Of a stretch of DNA of 15,551 bases, positions 13,942 to 15,551 are shown one piece after another. The stretch's first letter is position 1. The number at the start of each line of letters is the position of its first letter. A program made the translations under genes and the position numbers. Location: NCBI GenBank assembly GCA_002373975.1, contig DFKZ01000044.1:1-15551 (forward strand), read 5' to 3'. The notes beneath the pieces are model-generated. The model was not told where the DNA came from. It made no database searches and was given only the letters and a program-made list of their open reading frames with translations. This DNA is from Lachnospiraceae bacterium UBA3632 (GTDB taxonomy: Bacteria > Bacillota > Clostridia > Lachnospirales > Lachnospiraceae).

Positions 13942-15434
13942 AATCATATATAAAGATAAATGAAAAAGATAACGTGATAGTTGCACTTACGGACATAGCA
14001 AAGGGTACCGTGATAGAGGGCGTTACCGCTGTAGATGAGATTCCTGCGGGCCACAAGATGGCGCTTAATGATATCTCAAAGGGAGAGCCTGTGATCAAGT
14101 ACGGCTACCGTATCGGCAATGCAAAGGAAGATATCAAAGCCGGCTCATGGATCCATACTCACAATGTGGGGACTGCCCTTGGCGAAATACTTGATTATAC
14201 ATACGAGCCCGTGGAGACCGATATCAAACCAGAAAATAGCGATGATACTTTCTTTATGGGCTATAAAAGACCCGACGGAAAAGTGGCTGTCAGAAATGAG
14301 ATATGGGTCATCCCTACTGTGGGCTGCGTAAACAACATTGCAACAGCCATTGCAAAGCAGGCAAATGATTCTCTTGCCGGAATGAGCGATATAGTAAAGA
14401 GCCGAGTGAGCGAGGTAATCGCTTTTCCTCATCCCTACGGATGCTCGCAGATGGGAGACGATCAGGAGAGCACCAGGAAGATCCTGAGCGATCTTATCAA
14501 TCATCCCAATGCAGGCGGCGTGCTGGTGCTCGGGCTCGGATGTGAAAATAGCAATATAGATGTGTTAAAAGCATATATTGGGGAGTATGATGATAGCAGG
14601 GTAAAATTCCTCGTCTGCCAGGAAGTGGAAGATGAAATGGCAGAGGCTGAAAAGCTTATGGAGGAGCTTATCGGATACGCTGCAAGCTTTGTACGTGAGC
14701 CGATCCCCGTATCGAAACTCATCATCGGAATGAAATGCGGTGGAAGCGACGGCTTTTCCGGTATTACTGCAAATCCCCTTGTGGGAAGATTTTCCGATAT
14801 GCTTGTTTCAAAGGGTGGAACCACAATCCTTACCGAGGTTCCGGAAATGTTCGGCGCTGAGACGATTCTTATGAACCGCTGCGAGAACAGGGAGCTCTTT
14901 GATAAGACTGTTAATCTTATAAACGATTTCAAACAGTATTTTAAAGACAATAATCAGACCATATATGAGAACCCTTCGCCGGGCAATAAAAAAGGCGGCA
15001 TTTCAACTCTTGAGGATAAATCCTTAGGCTGCACGCAGAAGTCCGGAAGCAGCGCTGTAAAAGGCGTGCTGGCATACGGAGAAAGAGTGGAAAATCCCGG
15101 CCTTAATCTGCTTTCCGCCCCCGGTAATGACCTTGTTGCCGCTACCGCACTTGCTGCAAGCGGAGCTCATATAGTGCTGTTTACCACCGGAAGAGGAACG
15201 CCTTTTGCGTGCCCTGTTCCCACCATGAAGATATCCACCAATTCTCGCCTGGCAGGCAAAAAGTCGGGATGGATCGATTTCAATGCCGGAGTGCTTGTGG
15301 AAGATGAAGATATGGATACTACGGCAAAGAGATTTTTTGATTATGTGATCGAAGTGGCTTCGGGTGAAAAGGTGGCTGCCGAAAGAGCCGGATTCCACGA
15401 TATGGCTATATTTAAGAGGGGCGTTACATTGTAA
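13938..15434 (+). CDS. uxaA: Altronate dehydratase
   Basis: A 498-residue cytoplasmic enzyme converting D-altronate to 2-keto-3-deoxy-D-gluconate and water. It has the two-part UxaA layout: an N-terminal SAF domain (about 10-76, ending GSWIHTHNV with His73 and His75) and the large UxaA/GarD-type domain (about 105-498) with GYKRPDGKVAVRNE (108-121), FPHPYGCSQ (163-171, Cys169), GLGCEN (Cys202) and KCGGSDGFSG (Cys267). Family members need Fe2+ or Mn2+. ATGA overlap with uxaB (13938-13941) indicates translational coupling; a GGAGA lies at 13930-13934 within uxaB. Galactarate dehydratase (GarD) is related but the neighbours favour altronate. Confidence 0.94.
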   Translation: MKSYIKINEKDNVIVALTDIAKGTVIEGVTAVDEIPAGHKMALNDISKGEPVIKYGYRIGNAKEDIKAGSWIHTHNVGTALGEILDYTYEPVETDIKPENSDDTFFMGYKRPDGKVAVRNEIWVIPTVGCVNNIATAIAKQANDSLAGMSDIVKSRVSEVIAFPHPYGCSQMGDDQESTRKILSDLINHPNAGGVLVLGLGCENSNIDVLKAYIGEYDDSRVKFLVCQEVEDEMAEAEKLMEELIGYAASFVREPIPVSKLIIGMKCGGSDGFSGITANPLVGRFSDMLVSKGGTTILTEVPEMFGAETILMNRCENRELFDKTVNLINDFKQYFKDNNQTIYENPSPGNKKGGISTLEDKSLGCTQKSGSSAVKGVLAYGERVENPGLNLLSAPGNDLVAATALAASGAHIVLFTTGRGTPFACPVPTMKISTNSRLAGKKSGWIDFNAGVLVEDEDMDTTAKRFFDYVIEVASGEKVAAERAGFHDMAIFKRGVTL

Positions 15435-15522
15435 TAAGTGTACTATGCGTTGAGGCATCGCACCGTCGATCTGTATCGCAAAGAACACAATGCAGATTTC
15501 TTATGAAAGAGAGGATCATAAA
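15435..15522 (+). other. uxaA-uxaC intergenic leader
   Basis: The 88 bases have no terminator-like hairpin with a T-run, so uxaC is probably co-transcribed. The uxaC ribosome binding site GAGAGGA lies at 15509-15515. Confidence 0.5.
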
Positions 15523-15551
15523 ATGAAAGCATTTATGGACAAGGATTTTCT
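15523..15551 (+). CDS. uxaC: Uronate isomerase, N-terminal fragment (runs off the window)
   Basis: Only about ten codons are visible, reading MKAFMDKDFL. Uronate isomerases typically begin with an F-M-x-x-D-F-L stretch, as here. A GAGAGGA site seven bases upstream supports the start. UxaC converts D-galacturonate to D-tagaturonate (and glucuronate to fructuronate), the step just before UxaB, so its place in this operon fits. The rest lies beyond the end of the window. Confidence 0.75.

Overview
The window looks like chromosomal DNA of an anaerobic, plant-fibre-degrading Firmicute, most likely a Lachnospiraceae member of the Butyrivibrio type. This is inferred from purine-rich Shine-Dalgarno sites, a CIRCE heat-shock operator, a cre/LacI-type operator, membrane dCache-GGDEF proteins, an aldo/keto reductase with a ferredoxin-like tail, and a pectinesterase without a signal peptide. 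No database search was possible, so the genus is a guess.

Layout. 1-281 is non-coding and holds a predicted ~150-nt RNA fold (99-247) just ahead of a TIM-barrel sugar isomerase/epimerase-like gene (282-1118, +). An aldo/keto reductase with eight C-terminal cluster cysteines follows (1328-2449, +). A pectinesterase (2540-3604, -) is convergent with it. A 407-base divergent spacer holds a long palindrome and the HrcA/CIRCE-controlled promoter of a small heat-shock protein, hsp20 (4012-4470, +), which ends at a clear terminator (4487-4517).

4682-10998 (+) is a tightly packed four-gene sensory operon: a hybrid histidine kinase, a dCache sensor with a PAS-like tail and no output domain, and two dCache-GGDEF proteins. 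One GGDEF protein looks catalytically competent. The other keeps the GGDEF motif but has lost a guanine-contact segment.

11014-15551 is a galacturonate-catabolism locus: a divergent LacI-family regulator (-), then uxaB (tagaturonate reductase), uxaA (altronate dehydratase) and the first ten codons of uxaC (uronate isomerase), all +. The 447-base regulator/uxaB spacer carries two matching operators (TGTAA-N4-TTACA) 181 bp apart, one on the uxaB transcription start. It also has a separate 13-bp palindrome at the predicted start of the regulator transcript and a short direct-repeat array in the uxaB leader.

How it fits together (inference). The pectinesterase would de-esterify imported pectic oligomers. 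UxaC, UxaB and UxaA would turn galacturonate into 2-keto-3-deoxygluconate. The LacI-family protein probably represses the uxa operon until substrate appears. The sensory operon between the two pectin loci may tie extracellular ligands to c-di-GMP output, but nothing in the sequence proves a link to pectin.
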